Assembly (NCBI GenBank): GCA_963713505.1
Contig: CAVQMC010000002.1
Location: 1 to 64,000 of the forward strand
DNA: 64,000 bases
Source: CAVQMC01 sp963713505
GTDB lineage: Bacteria > Bacteroidota > Ignavibacteria > Ignavibacteriales > Ignavibacteriaceae
Reading direction: 5' to 3'
The translations under genes and the position numbers were made by a program. Positions 49,322 to 59,082 of the stretch are shown in pieces. A model generated the notes under the pieces. The model saw nothing but the letters and a program-made list of their open reading frames with translations. It was not told the DNA's origin and did no database searches. The first letter of the stretch is position 1. Every line of letters begins with the position of its first letter.

Positions 49322-51595
49322 ATGGCCAAGGATGACAATATGACCGATTCCCATGTGAAAATGATATCCTCCGAGCTTAGCTTGCAGGGTTCTCAAGTAA
49401 AGGCTGTGCAAGATCTACTGGCGCAGGGGTCAACTGTCCCATTTATTGCCAGATACCGCAAAGAAGCAAGCGGCAGCCTGGATGAAGTGATCATCACTGC
49501 CATCCGTGACCGCTTGCATCAGCTGGCAGAGTTGGATTTACGCAAAGAATCCATTTTAAAGTCTTTAGCAGATCACGGGCACCTGACGGAAGCGCTTAAA
49601 AAAGACGTACTCGCCGCCCAAACCCTGGCCTTGCTGGAAGACCTGTACTTACCGTATCGACCGAAACGGCGGACGCGCGCGATGATTGCCCGCGAAAAGG
49701 GACTCGAACCGCTGGCCCTGATTCTGATCGATCAAAACGGCACGGATCCCCGGGCGGCGGCCGCCGAGTTTGTGGATCCGGCCCAAGAAGTTGATACCAT
49801 CGAAGCCGCACTGGCGGGCGCCAGGGACATCATCGCCGAACTCATCAGCGAAGATCAACAGGCCAGGGCCGCACTCCGAAAACTGTTTTTCGAACGCGCT
49901 GTCATTAAAAGCCAGGTGGCTTCCGGCAGGGAGGCGGAAGGTGCGAAATACAGGGATTATTTCGACTGGCAGGAGGCGGCGGCAAGCGCTCCTTCCCACC
50001 GAATTTTGGCAATGCGACGCGGCGAAAAAGAGGATTTTCTGAATATTTCCATCGCACCGCCGGAGGATAAGGCCCTTAGGATCCTGGAAGATATCTTTAT
50101 AACCGGAGATCAGGAAGATGCGGCTGAGGTTAAAATTGCCCTGCAAGACAGCTATAAAAGGCTTTTATCCCGATCGATGGAAACTGAAATCCGGCTGGCC
50201 ACCAAAAACCAGGCCGATACCGCGGCCATCAAGGTATTTTCCGAAAACCTGCGCGAGTTGCTCTTATCCCCGCCCTTGGGTGCCAAACGGGTTATGGGGC
50301 TTGATCCCGGTTATCGTACCGGATGCAAAGTGGTTTGTCTGGATGCCCAGGGCAAACTCGAGCACCATGCTACCATCTATCCCCACACCTCAAAAAAACA
50401 GCTCGAAGCGGCTGCCCGTCTGGTACGAAGCCTGGTGGAGCGCTATAAAATCGAAGCCATCGCTGTCGGCAATGGCACCGCCGGCAGAGAAACGCAGGCT
50501 TTTATAAAAAGTCTCGCGCTGGGCGATCAGGTGCAGGTCGTCATGGTAAATGAAAGCGGTGCTTCAATTTATTCGGCCTCGGAGGCGGCCCGCCAGGAAT
50601 TTCCCGAGCTGGATTTGACGGTTCGAGGGTCTATTTCCATCGCCAGACGGCTGATGGATCCGCTCTCCGAACTGGTGAAGATCGAGCCCAAATCCATCGG
50701 AGTCGGTCAATACCAGCACGATGTCGACCAGGCGGCATTGAGGCAATCCTTAGATGATGTCGTCATCAGCTGTGTCAACAGCGTGGGGGTTGAAGTCAAT
50801 CAGGCCAGTGTCCAATTGTTGACCTATATCTCCGGACTGGGTCCCCAACTGGCTAAAAATATCGTTGTCTACCGTGAACAAAACGGACCATTTACTTCCC
50901 GGGCCCAACTGTCGAAAGTACCCCGGCTGGGTCCCAAAGCCTTTGAACAATCGGCCGGATTTTTGAGAATCAGAGACGGTGAAAATCCACTGGATGGCAG
51001 CGCGGTGCACCCGGAAAGCTACCATGTCGTCAGGGCCATGGCCCAAGATTTGGATTGCACGGTGGCAGATCTTATGCAAAACAAGGAGCTCAGGCAAAAA
51101 ATCGATATCAACCACTATATCAGCGAGCAGATCGGCGCACCGACCTTAAATGACATACTCGCTGAACTCTCCAAGCCGGGGCGTGACCCGCGGCAGGATT
51201 TTGAACAGTTTGAATTTGCCAGTGATGTTGCGCAAATCTCCGATTTGAAAGCCGGCATGAAAATACCGGGCATCGTGACCAATGTCACCGCCTTTGGGGC
51301 CTTTGTCGATGTCGGGGTTCATCAGGACGGTCTGGTGCATATCAGCGAGCTGGCCGATCGATTTGTTAAAAATCCCGCGGATGTTGTCCGGGTACAGCAA
51401 AAGGTTGCGGTCACCGTAATGGCGGTCGATATGGAGCGCAATCGGATATCGCTTTCCATGAAAACCGTTCCCGGCGAACAGCCCCAAAAGGTGAAGCCGC
51501 CGGCCAGAACCCAAAAACCGAAGGCCGCGCCGCATAGCAACAAAAGACCAAATGCCCCGTTTAATAATCCATTTGCAGATCTGCTTGGCGATTAG
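49322..51595 (+). CDS. tex: Tex-family RNA-binding transcription accessory protein
   Basis: The protein has 757 residues. The Tex layout is complete: an N-terminal helical part (STVPFIARYRKEASGSLDEV), a YqgF/RNase H-like domain (VMGLDPGYRTGCKVVCLDAQ), helix-hairpin-helix repeats (YISGLGPQLAKNIVVYREQN then KVPRLGPKAFEQSAGFLRI), and a C-terminal S1 domain (GIVTNVTAFGAFVDVGVHQD). A basic Pro/Lys tail follows. It acts on RNA in transcription. Start could be here or at the next Met (49340). Confidence 0.92.
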   Translation: MAKDDNMTDSHVKMISSELSLQGSQVKAVQDLLAQGSTVPFIARYRKEASGSLDEVIITAIRDRLHQLAELDLRKESILKSLADHGHLTEALKKDVLAAQTLALLEDLYLPYRPKRRTRAMIAREKGLEPLALILIDQNGTDPRAAAAEFVDPAQEVDTIEAALAGARDIIAELISEDQQARAALRKLFFERAVIKSQVASGREAEGAKYRDYFDWQEAAASAPSHRILAMRRGEKEDFLNISIAPPEDKALRILEDIFITGDQEDAAEVKIALQDSYKRLLSRSMETEIRLATKNQADTAAIKVFSENLRELLLSPPLGAKRVMGLDPGYRTGCKVVCLDAQGKLEHHATIYPHTSKKQLEAAARLVRSLVERYKIEAIAVGNGTAGRETQAFIKSLALGDQVQVVMVNESGASIYSASEAARQEFPELDLTVRGSISIARRLMDPLSELVKIEPKSIGVGQYQHDVDQAALRQSLDDVVISCVNSVGVEVNQASVQLLTYISGLGPQLAKNIVVYREQNGPFTSRAQLSKVPRLGPKAFEQSAGFLRIRDGENPLDGSAVHPESYHVVRAMAQDLDCTVADLMQNKELRQKIDINHYISEQIGAPTLNDILAELSKPGRDPRQDFEQFEFASDVAQISDLKAGMKIPGIVTNVTAFGAFVDVGVHQDGLVHISELADRFVKNPADVVRVQQKVAVTVMAVDMERNRISLSMKTVPGEQPQKVKPPARTQKPKAAPHSNKRPNAPFNNPFADLLGD

Positions 51596-51988
51596 GGAAT
51601 GGGTGAAATAGTCCGGGGTTATGGTCTCAGATATAGTCATTAATTTGTATTCATGACATTATGAAAATTCCAAGCACCAAAATACAAATCACAAATAAAT
51701 CCCAACACGCGGCGCAAGCGCCTGCGGTGCACGTGACCCAAATTCAAAATTCAAAACAGTTAATCGGCTCTGGAAGTGCTCAATAGTCTTATCAACATCA
51801 GGCTTGAGTCGGCAAAATTCTGCGATATCGCGCCGATGAAAGTTTCGGTCATTGATTATTGAGATTTGAAATTTATTTGGAATTTTGGTGCTTGAAATTT
51901 GAGATTTTATTGTCTTAATAATTTTGGTATCCTTTAATTTGCAGGGAATTTCTTAACGTATTTTAACACTTCGACCACCAATTAAGCG
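51596..51988. repeat. gap with foldback element
   Basis: AAATTCCAAGCACCAAAATA (about 51665) pairs with TTTTGGTGCTTGAAATTT (about 51884-51902) with one mismatch. The adjacent ACAAATAAATCCC and TTTGAAATTTATTTGG continue the pairing imperfectly. The whole spans 51664-51908. The loop contains GCGGCGCAAGCGCCTGC. No gene is present. Confidence 0.65.
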
Positions 51989-52432
51989 ATGCTTGCCGTC
52001 ATTCAAAGAGTCAAAGAGAGTTCGGTAACAGTCGACAGTCAGGTCATCGGTCGAATCAGCCGTGGGCTGCTGGTATTGCTAGGCGTAGCTCAAGGAGACC
52101 GTTTTTCGGATGCCGACTACCTGGCCATTAAAATTGCCAATTTAAGGATTTTTGAAGATGAACAGGGCAAAATGAATCGCTCGCTGCTGGAAACCGGCTG
52201 TCAGATGCTGGTGGTATCCCAATTCACGCTGCTGGGGGACTGTCGCAAGGGACGGCGCCCTTCGTTTACAGCCGCTGCCGAACCGGCCCAGGCCATAGCG
52301 CTTTATGAATATTTTATCGCAGCGCTTAGGCGTCTCGGAATTTCAGTTGCTACGGGCCGGTTCAAAGCCAAGATGGAGGTCGCCCTGGTAAACGACGGCC
52401 CGGTCACCCTCATTATGGAAAGCCGGGAATGA
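51989..52432 (+). CDS. dtd: D-aminoacyl-tRNA deacylase
   Basis: The 147-residue protein starts MLAVIQRVKESSVTV. It has the catalytic SQFTLLGDCRKGRRPSF motif and the VNDGPVTLIME (GP) motif that gives chiral selection. It removes D-amino acids from mischarged tRNA. It is followed by a GGAAGTGGGAAGTTGG-type tandem tract (about 52433-52525) before dacB. Confidence 0.93.
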   Translation: MLAVIQRVKESSVTVDSQVIGRISRGLLVLLGVAQGDRFSDADYLAIKIANLRIFEDEQGKMNRSLLETGCQMLVVSQFTLLGDCRKGRRPSFTAAAEPAQAIALYEYFIAALRRLGISVATGRFKAKMEVALVNDGPVTLIMESRE

Positions 52433-52552
52433 AGGGGGAAGCCGGAGTGCGGAAGTGGGAAGTTGGAGGTCGGAATGCGGCCTTCGACGAGATCAGGCGA
52501 GGCAAAGGCGGAAGTTGGAATTACCTGAAATAAAGACCTACGAATACCATAA

Positions 52553-53803
52553 ATGATATCATTTTCTGTTAGAAATAACCCCCGGCGCAAATATTTTCAC
52601 AAGGCGGCGGCCTTTACCTGGCTGGTGCTGATGTCACTGCTGTTTGAGGGCAGCATCACCAGCGGCCGTGCGGCCGATTCGGAGACGATCAAAGCGCTCA
52701 TCGGTCCCAGGGATTCCATCATGGTGGCCGACCCTGCCGGACGAATTATTATTGCCAAACATGAGCGCCAAAAAATGGTGCCGGCCTCAATCCTAAAATT
52801 ATTCACCTCCCTGGCAGCGCTGCATTATTTGGGACCGGATCATCGCTATATTACCGAGTTTTACATTGACCAAGATTCGAACCTAAAAATTAAGGGCTAT
52901 GGCGATCCCCTCCTGATCTCGGAAGTCGTCAACCGAATTTCAGGATTGCTGGCCGGTCTTATCGGCAGCGCTGCCAGCGTGAATGACATTATCGTCGATG
53001 ACTCTTATTTTAACCGGCCGCTGACCATTCCCGGGATCAGTTCATCAACCCAGCCCTATGATGCACCCAACGGAGCCCTGTGTGTTAATTTTAATACGGT
53101 TTTTTTTAAGCGCACCCCAACCGGATTTACCAGCGCTGAAGACCAGACCCCGCTGCTGCCTTTTGCTGAAAATAAAATAAAATTATTGAAACCGAAAAGC
53201 GGCCGAATTGTGCTCTCCCATATTGAAAAGGAAAACACGATTTATGCCGGCCAACTATTCCGTTATTTTCTAGCACGCCATGGGGTTGTGCTGCACGGGA
53301 CCGTCACACCGGGCACCGTGGATAAATCAGCCGATAAACTCATCTATCGTTATGTGTCACGGTTTACCCTGCCCCAAATCATTGCCAAACTGCTGGAACA
53401 CTCCAACAATTTCACTACCAACCAACTGCTCATATCCTGTGGCATCAAGAAATTTGGTCCGCCCGGCAACCTTGCGAAAGGGGTGGCGGCACTGATGGAA
53501 TTTGCGGCGGACGATTTACAGATCAACGATATGGCAATAGTTGAAGGCTCGGGAATATCAAGAACAAATCACGTTTCGGCAAACCAGATGCTGCGGGTGC
53601 TCGCCGAATTCAAACCCCACCGCACCTTGATGCGCCGGCAGGGTCGGGAGTATTATAAAACCGGCACCCTTCACGGCATCAACACCCGGGCCGGATACGT
53701 TGCCAGCAGCAAAGGCGGATTTTATCGATACGTTGTGATGATCAATACGCCGCGCAAATCAACCAGACCGGTCATGCGCGCGCTTTTGAGGTATTTGGAG
53801 TAA
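52553..53803 (+). CDS. dacB: D-alanyl-D-alanine carboxypeptidase/endopeptidase, PBP4 type (S13)
   Basis: The protein has 416 residues with an N-terminal signal sequence (AAFTWLVLMSLLFEGSITSG). Active-site motifs are SxxK in PASILKLFTSLAAL, SxN in LEHSNNFTTNQLL and KTG in YYKTGTLHGINTRAG. It trims or opens peptidoglycan cross-links in the periplasm. It is shorter than E. coli PBP4, so the inserted domains are reduced. No clear ribosome site precedes the ATG. Confidence 0.85.
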   Translation: MISFSVRNNPRRKYFHKAAAFTWLVLMSLLFEGSITSGRAADSETIKALIGPRDSIMVADPAGRIIIAKHERQKMVPASILKLFTSLAALHYLGPDHRYITEFYIDQDSNLKIKGYGDPLLISEVVNRISGLLAGLIGSAASVNDIIVDDSYFNRPLTIPGISSSTQPYDAPNGALCVNFNTVFFKRTPTGFTSAEDQTPLLPFAENKIKLLKPKSGRIVLSHIEKENTIYAGQLFRYFLARHGVVLHGTVTPGTVDKSADKLIYRYVSRFTLPQIIAKLLEHSNNFTTNQLLISCGIKKFGPPGNLAKGVAALMEFAADDLQINDMAIVEGSGISRTNHVSANQMLRVLAEFKPHRTLMRRQGREYYKTGTLHGINTRAGYVASSKGGFYRYVVMINTPRKSTRPVMRALLRYLE

Positions 53804-53844
53804 GGTTGAGAAATGAATATTGAATATTCAATCGTCAATTCGTC

Positions 53845-54615
53845 CTACCTGGAGGTTATGCTGGCGTAAGCACTGTGGTTGTGGATGGATTCAAAATTCT
53901 CCGCACTCACCGAAAACCAGGTAATGTTATCATCGTCGTTTAGTTTTTTAGCCACATCACGCACGATATCTTCGACGAATTTCGGATTGCCGAAGGCTTT
54001 TTCGGTAACCCGTTTTTCATCAACCCGCTTCAGGACCGAAAATACATCACAGGAAGCCGACGTTTCCACCAGTTCGATCATATCTTCCATCCAGATAAAT
54101 TTTTTAAACCGGGTACTCAAACGCACTTCGCCGCGCTGGTTATGGGCACCGATATCGCTGATTTCCATCGAACACGGGCAGACCGAGGAGATGGGCACGA
54201 CCACTTCCGAAACCAGGTCTACTTTGCCGGCCGGATCGCTGGTTCCGATAATGCTGCAGGTGTAATCCATCAGTCCGGGAGACGCGCTGATCGGGGCTTT
54301 TTTTTCGATGAAATAGGGAAAGGTCATTTCAAGATGGGCCGACGCCGCATTTAAGTGCCGCTTCATATTTTCCAGAATCGTGGAAAATTTCTCCAGGGAG
54401 ACATCCGGCCGCAACAAATGAAGGAGTTCAACGAAACGGCTCATATGGGTGCCCTTGTTGTCGTGGGGTAGATCGACATACATATTGATGGCGGCAATCG
54501 TATGCTGAAAGCCTTCACGTTTATCGCGAACGGTAATCGGGTAGCGCAGATTTTTGATCCCGACCTTATCGATCGGGATATTACGATAATCGGGCTGGCT
54601 CTGGATGTCTTTCAT
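53845..54615 (-). CDS. folE2: GTP cyclohydrolase I type IB
   Basis: The 256-residue protein belongs to the FolE2 family: KVGIKNLRYPITVRD, GTHMSRFVELLHL, PISSVCPCSMEISDIGAHNQ with the metal-site Cys, and FVEDIVRDVAKKLNDDDNI. It makes dihydroneopterin triphosphate for folate or queuosine. It follows the TtcA-like gene by 8 bp and is probably in one transcript with rpoZ. Confidence 0.93.
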   Translation of the reverse strand: MKDIQSQPDYRNIPIDKVGIKNLRYPITVRDKREGFQHTIAAINMYVDLPHDNKGTHMSRFVELLHLLRPDVSLEKFSTILENMKRHLNAASAHLEMTFPYFIEKKAPISASPGLMDYTCSIIGTSDPAGKVDLVSEVVVPISSVCPCSMEISDIGAHNQRGEVRLSTRFKKFIWMEDMIELVETSASCDVFSVLKRVDEKRVTEKAFGNPKFVEDIVRDVAKKLNDDDNITWFSVSAENFESIHNHSAYASITSR

Positions 54616-54623
54616 AGGATTCT

Positions 54624-55358
54624 TTACTTCAAAAGGTATTCCGGTTTCACATGGCTCATGGACCGAAAAATATTGCCCTTGATTTTTTTATTGCTGCGAT
54701 AAAGCTGTTTTAGGAGCAGCTTGATTTCACGGCGTTTTGAGGTTGCCGCCGTCGGACAGGGGTTTATAAAGTCCGGAAATCGCTGGTCTCTTGCAAAGCG
54801 CCTGATCAAGTCCTCATCGGCAAAAGCCAGGGGCCGGATGAGGGAAAATTTTTCCTTAAAAAAATTCTGGACCGGCATCATCGTACTGATCTCACCCGCA
54901 TAGCAGATGTTCATGAACAGGGTTTCGATCAGGTCATCTTTGTTATGGCCCAGCGCCAATTTATTGCATTCGAGTTCAGCGGCAATTTCAAAGAGTCGTT
55001 TACGGCGTAGCCGGGAACATAAGAAGCATGGATTTTCACGGTTTTCCGGGCCATGCCCCTGGACACCGTAGTCCGTGTATTCAACCCTTAACGGAAAACC
55101 AATTTTCCCACAATAAATTTCTAACGGTTCGGCGAAACTGCCCTCAAATCCCGGATCGATAAAAACAGCAAAAAGTTCGTACTGGATCGGAATTCGTGCC
55201 AGGCGCTCCCTCAGCATTTGCATCAGGGTGAGGCTGTCCGCCCCGCCTGAAACCCCGACAACAATTCGGTCGCCGTCGGAAATCATCTGATAGCGATGCA
55301 AAGCCTGGCCCATGGAACGGTTCAACGCTTTGTATGTATTACCTTGAAATGGCAACAA
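54624..55358 (-). CDS. ttcA: TtcA-family tRNA 2-thiocytidine/ATP-PPase protein
   Basis: The 244-residue N-type ATP pyrophosphatase has the PP-loop VVGVSGGADSLTLMQML, CFLCSRLRRKRLFEIAAELE with a CxxC, and ALGHNKDDLIETLFMNICYA. A CP motif NPCPTAATSKRREIK follows. These match TtcA, which needs an iron-sulfur cluster. A related tRNA thiolase of the same superfamily cannot be ruled out. It lies between rpoZ (7 bp) and folE2 (8 bp). Confidence 0.8.
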   Translation of the reverse strand: MLPFQGNTYKALNRSMGQALHRYQMISDGDRIVVGVSGGADSLTLMQMLRERLARIPIQYELFAVFIDPGFEGSFAEPLEIYCGKIGFPLRVEYTDYGVQGHGPENRENPCFLCSRLRRKRLFEIAAELECNKLALGHNKDDLIETLFMNICYAGEISTMMPVQNFFKEKFSLIRPLAFADEDLIRRFARDQRFPDFINPCPTAATSKRREIKLLLKQLYRSNKKIKGNIFRSMSHVKPEYLLK

Positions 55359-55365
55359 TCAGAAT

Positions 55366-55572
55366 TTACTCTTCTTCTGAATCCACCGCTGTTGCTGTAA
55401 CCTTGCCTGCAGCGACCTCTCTCAATGAAACCACAATATCTTCGTTTTTGGGTGAACTTACCAAATAGTCGGATCCTTCGCGAATCTGTCTTACCCGCCG
55501 GGCGACCATGTTAACCAGTTTAAATCGATTATCTACTTTTCTCAGACAATCTTCAATTGTGATGCGTGCCAC
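55366..55572 (-). CDS. rpoZ: RNA polymerase omega subunit
   Basis: The 68-residue protein, MARITIEDCLRKVDNRFKLV then NMVARRVRQIREGSDYLVSS, is a typical omega subunit. It assists beta-prime folding and ppGpp binding. It is the first gene of a likely rpoZ-ttcA-folE2 unit. Confidence 0.92.
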   Translation of the reverse strand: MARITIEDCLRKVDNRFKLVNMVARRVRQIREGSDYLVSSPKNEDIVVSLREVAAGKVTATAVDSEEE

Positions 55573-55659
55573 AGAAAAATCTCCATTTATACCGTTATTT
55601 TTTTTTATCGGTCACCGGATCAGTAGTTGTTCACTGACCCGAGATATTATTTGGGATAC

Positions 55660-55765
55660 ATCGGTTCAGGGTTCACCGTTCAAGGTTAATTTAAAACGGA
55701 ATCGTTTAACGCCGAACCTCTGAACTCCGAACCCTGGAACCTCTGAACCCGGAACCTCTGAACGG
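55660..55765. repeat. GAACCTCTGAACCC degenerate tandem tract
   Basis: Units such as GGTTCAGGGTTCACCG and CGAACCTCTGAACTCC repeat with about 7-10 base spacing between rpoZ and greA, up to the greA stop. Confidence 0.7.
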
Positions 55766-55770
55766 CACCC

Positions 55771-56238
55771 CTACAGAATTTCCACCAACTCGTACACCCG
55801 TTTACCGCCGGGAACCTGAAAGGTCAGCTCGTCTCCCGGCTTTTTGCCCACGATGGCCCGGCCCAGCGGCGAGGATACGGAAATTCGTCCTTTTTCGATA
55901 TCGGACTCATCAGACCCGACCAGCTGATATTCAACATCCTCGCCGGTCTCGATATTTTCAAGCAATACTTTGCTGCCGAACACAGCCTTATCTTTGCTCA
56001 GTTTGTCCGGCAAAATGACGTCGGCATTGGCCAGTTTGTATTGTAACTCACTGATACGCCCTTCGATAAAGCTCTGACGGTCCTTGGCCGCGGCAAACTC
56101 TGCATTTTCACTGAGATCACCATGGGCGCGGGCTTCCTCGATGGCTTTAATATTTTCAGGCCGTTCAACTCTTTTCAAATTTTCCAGCTCCTTTTTCAGA
56201 GCCTCATAGCCTTCTTTGGTTATCGGAATTCGTTCCAA
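55771..56238 (-). CDS. greA: transcription elongation factor GreA
   Basis: The 155-residue protein has the N-terminal coiled coil (TKEGYEALKKELENLKRVER then EARAHGDLSENAEFAAAKDR with the acidic tip) and the C-terminal FKBP-like domain (ISVSSPLGRAIVGKKPGDEL). It rescues backtracked RNA polymerase. Confidence 0.95.
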   Translation of the reverse strand: MERIPITKEGYEALKKELENLKRVERPENIKAIEEARAHGDLSENAEFAAAKDRQSFIEGRISELQYKLANADVILPDKLSKDKAVFGSKVLLENIETGEDVEYQLVGSDESDIEKGRISVSSPLGRAIVGKKPGDELTFQVPGGKRVYELVEIL

Positions 56239-56332
56239 GATATTACTCCTTGTCCGGACAAGCCGGAATTGAATATTGAATAATGAATAGAATTCCTTAA
56301 ATATTCAATCTTCAATAGAAAATATTAAATTC

Positions 56333-57355
56333 TTAAAGATAGTTGTCTGCCAAAACCCGGGCGATCTGTACCGCATTGGTTGCGGCCCCCTTGCGAATAT
56401 TGTCGGCAACAATCCACATGTTGATCCCATTGGCGATGGAGTCGTCATCTCGAATTCTGCCGACCAGCGTCAAATCCTGACCAGCCGCATCCGTAGCAAG
56501 CGGGTAAAGGTTATTTGCCGGATCATCGACCACTTTAATCCCGGGAGTATTTTCTAAAAGCAATTTAACTTCCCGGGCGGCGACCGGATCTTTTGTCTCC
56601 ACATTAACAGATTCTGAATGACTATAGAATACCGGAACCCGAACCGCAGTAGCGGTCACCCCAATGGTATCATCCTCTAATATTTTGCGGGTCTCATTGA
56701 CCATTTTGATCTCTTCCTTGGTATAACCGTTCGGCATAAAGGCATCAATATGGGGCAAGCAATTGAAGGCAATGCGGTGCGGGTAAACTTTATTTTCACA
56801 ATTTAAAAAGTTAATCAGGGCCCGTGTCTGATCGAAAAGCTCATCAATGGCTTTTTTGCCGGTACCGGATACGGCCTGGTAGGTCGATACCACAATCCGT
56901 TTGATGCCGTATTTTTTGTGGATCGGGTCCAGGGCAACCACCATCTGAATGGTTGAACAATTGGGATTGGCAATAATTCCCTTTTTCGTATACTGCGCGA
57001 TGGCATGCGGATTTACCTCCGGCACCACCAGGGGGACATCCGGATCCATCCGCCAGGCGCTGGAATTGTCCACAACCACACAACCGTCATTGGCCGCGTG
57101 CGGCGCAAATCTCAGACTGGTGCCGCCACCGGCTGAAAATAGGGCGATATCCATACCTTTAAATGAATCTTCTTTCAATTCTTCAACGGCGATCAAATCA
57201 CCCTTAAATCGCAGCTTTCTGCCCACCGAGCGAGCAGAAGCCAACAACTTAATGGATTGGACCGGAAAATCGGCTTCCTCCAGGCAACTGATCATCTGAT
57301 TGCCGACGGCTCCGGTGGCGCCGGCCACGGCAATGTTCATTTTTTTCTCAGGCAT
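56333..57355 (-). CDS. asd: aspartate-semialdehyde dehydrogenase
   Basis: The 340-residue protein has the NADP-binding VAGATGAVGNQMI, the catalytic cysteine in GIIANPNCSTIQMVVALDPI, STYQAVSGTGKKAIDEL and VRVPVFYSHSESVNVETKDP. It is on the path to lysine, threonine, methionine and diaminopimelate. Confidence 0.95.
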   Translation of the reverse strand: MPEKKMNIAVAGATGAVGNQMISCLEEADFPVQSIKLLASARSVGRKLRFKGDLIAVEELKEDSFKGMDIALFSAGGGTSLRFAPHAANDGCVVVDNSSAWRMDPDVPLVVPEVNPHAIAQYTKKGIIANPNCSTIQMVVALDPIHKKYGIKRIVVSTYQAVSGTGKKAIDELFDQTRALINFLNCENKVYPHRIAFNCLPHIDAFMPNGYTKEEIKMVNETRKILEDDTIGVTATAVRVPVFYSHSESVNVETKDPVAAREVKLLLENTPGIKVVDDPANNLYPLATDAAGQDLTLVGRIRDDDSIANGINMWIVADNIRKGAATNAVQIARVLADNYL

Positions 57356-57435
57356 GTTGTTCGGTCCCCCTTTTTACAAAATAACTTTTTGAAACCAGTG
57401 ATCCGATTAGGCTGAAACCCCACCCGGGCAAGCCG

Positions 57436-57597
57436 GTAAAATTGAAGATTGAAGATTGAAGATTGAAGATTTGTGGTATTCTACCATTTCAATTCAGGGC
57501 CTTGCGATTACGGTTGCAAATGCCCCCGCGGCTGCTCCATTGCGACGATTATTTATTTAGAATGGACAGGATTCCTTAATTCTTCAATCTTCAATCT
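57436..57597. repeat. TTGAAGA tandem tracts
   Basis: ATTGAAGATTGAAGATTGA iterations at about 57436-57470 and the opposite-strand CTTCAATCTTCAATC at about 57578-57600 form an inverted pair around 110 bp of unremarkable DNA. Confidence 0.65.
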
Positions 57598-58272
57598 TCA
57601 ATCACTTACCTGTCCCAGTATCGAAGCACCTGCGCAAACTTTATCACCCACAGCCACTTTAAGTTTGATATCCGTCGGCAAATAGACATCGAGCCGTGAA
57701 CCAAAACAAATGAGTCCAAACCGTTGTCCCCGGATCACCCGATCCCCGGCTTGAATTTTACAGATAATTCTTCGGGCGATCAAACCGGCAATTTGAACCA
57801 CACACAGTGGTTTGCCGTTCTCCATCTCAATGAAGACAGCATTGTGTTCGTTTTCGCGCGAGGCTTTATCCAGGTTCGCTGAAAAAAACTTGCCCGGATA
57901 ATAGCTTATTTCTTTTATCAGACCGTTGAACGGTACCCGGTTGACATGGACATTGAAGACCGACATAAAAATGCTGATTTTCATCGCCGGTCCTTCAAAG
58001 TAAGGGCTATTGTCCACGCGGCCGGCGACGACAACCTTTCCGTCAGCCGGGGACACTAAAGCTCCCTGGTGATCAGGAATTATTCGATCCGGGTCTCTAA
58101 AAAAACCACAGATGGCAAACGTTATCACCAGACTGATCAGGGTCAGGGCGGTCAGCCCCAGCAAAGCCAGGACAGCGGTTGTAAATGCCGCGGCAAATAT
58201 GAACGGGTAACCGGCACTGGCCACAGGAAACGCGGTTAGGTTCGGTGCCTCGGACCTGGTAAATTTTTTCAT
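57598..58272 (-). CDS. psd: phosphatidylserine decarboxylase, short form
   Basis: The 224-residue protein has an N-terminal membrane segment (FAAAFTTAVLALLGLTALTL), SPADGKVVVAGRVDN, FMSVFNVHVNRVPFNGLI and the self-cleavage site in ICFGSRLDVYLP (Gly-Ser, from which the pyruvoyl group forms). It makes phosphatidylethanolamine. No pssA gene is adjacent. Confidence 0.9.
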   Translation of the reverse strand: MKKFTRSEAPNLTAFPVASAGYPFIFAAAFTTAVLALLGLTALTLISLVITFAICGFFRDPDRIIPDHQGALVSPADGKVVVAGRVDNSPYFEGPAMKISIFMSVFNVHVNRVPFNGLIKEISYYPGKFFSANLDKASRENEHNAVFIEMENGKPLCVVQIAGLIARRIICKIQAGDRVIRGQRFGLICFGSRLDVYLPTDIKLKVAVGDKVCAGASILGQVSD

Positions 58273-58368
58273 TTAATTAAAGGATTTGAATATAAATGTT
58301 GATGAAAATGTTAACCGGGATGCCGGATTCAGCAAAAGTTTCATAATTAGCAGCTATCTTTTTTATTG

Positions 58369-59082
58369 TCAAGGATAAGCTTGGGATTTCAAGGTATTAC
58401 CTGTCTTCATGTTAAGCTGGGCATCTGATTTTCGGATATAATGGGGTACCAGCAACCGGACATCGTCGGTTTCCTGCCGTTTAAACCGAGGCAAACTCAG
58501 CCAGGCAACCGCCGAAGCCTGGATCGTGTCTTGGCTTGCGGCGGCAAAATGGGCCAATCCTCCCAGCCCGGTGGATATCAGCTCCTGATATAGTTTAGCG
58601 CCATTGCCCACAAATACACAAGGTTCCCGGATTCCCCGGACGGCTTCCGTCGGGGATGCGACTCGTTCTTGACTTTCTTTTTCCAAATATCCTTTTTTAA
58701 ACCGGTAATGGCAAAAATATACCTCTTTTTTGCGGGCGTCGATAATCGGGCAAATCAGATATGGATTCTGCCTGCACTGAAAGGCAAGCGTTTGGAGGCT
58801 TGAAACGCCGACCACCGGCTTATTCAGAGAAAAGGCCAATCCCTTGACCGAGGAGATTCCGATTCGCAATCCTGTGAAGGAACCGGGCCCGATAGATACC
58901 GCAAATCCATCCAATTGGGCGATTTTCAAACCCGCCTGCCCCAGGACGGTATCGATGATGTTTAGCAAGTGCCGCGAGTGAGTCTGCCCGGTAAGCGAGG
59001 TTGATTCAGCCAGCAATGTATCCCCGTCAATCACCGCAACGCTGCAACTTTTCGTGGCTGTATCCACCGCTAATATTTTCAT
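58369..59082 (-). CDS. tsaB: tRNA threonylcarbamoyladenosine protein TsaB
   Basis: The 237-residue protein, MKILAVDTATKSCSVAVI, SRHLLNIIDTVLGQAGL and SIGPGSFTGLRIGISSVKGL, is the inactive kinase-like partner of TsaD in t6A synthesis. It lies downstream of lon on the same strand, separated by an inverted-end element and a tandem tract. Confidence 0.92.
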   Translation of the reverse strand: MKILAVDTATKSCSVAVIDGDTLLAESTSLTGQTHSRHLLNIIDTVLGQAGLKIAQLDGFAVSIGPGSFTGLRIGISSVKGLAFSLNKPVVGVSSLQTLAFQCRQNPYLICPIIDARKKEVYFCHYRFKKGYLEKESQERVASPTEAVRGIREPCVFVGNGAKLYQELISTGLGGLAHFAAASQDTIQASAVAWLSLPRFKRQETDDVRLLVPHYIRKSDAQLNMKTGNTLKSQAYP

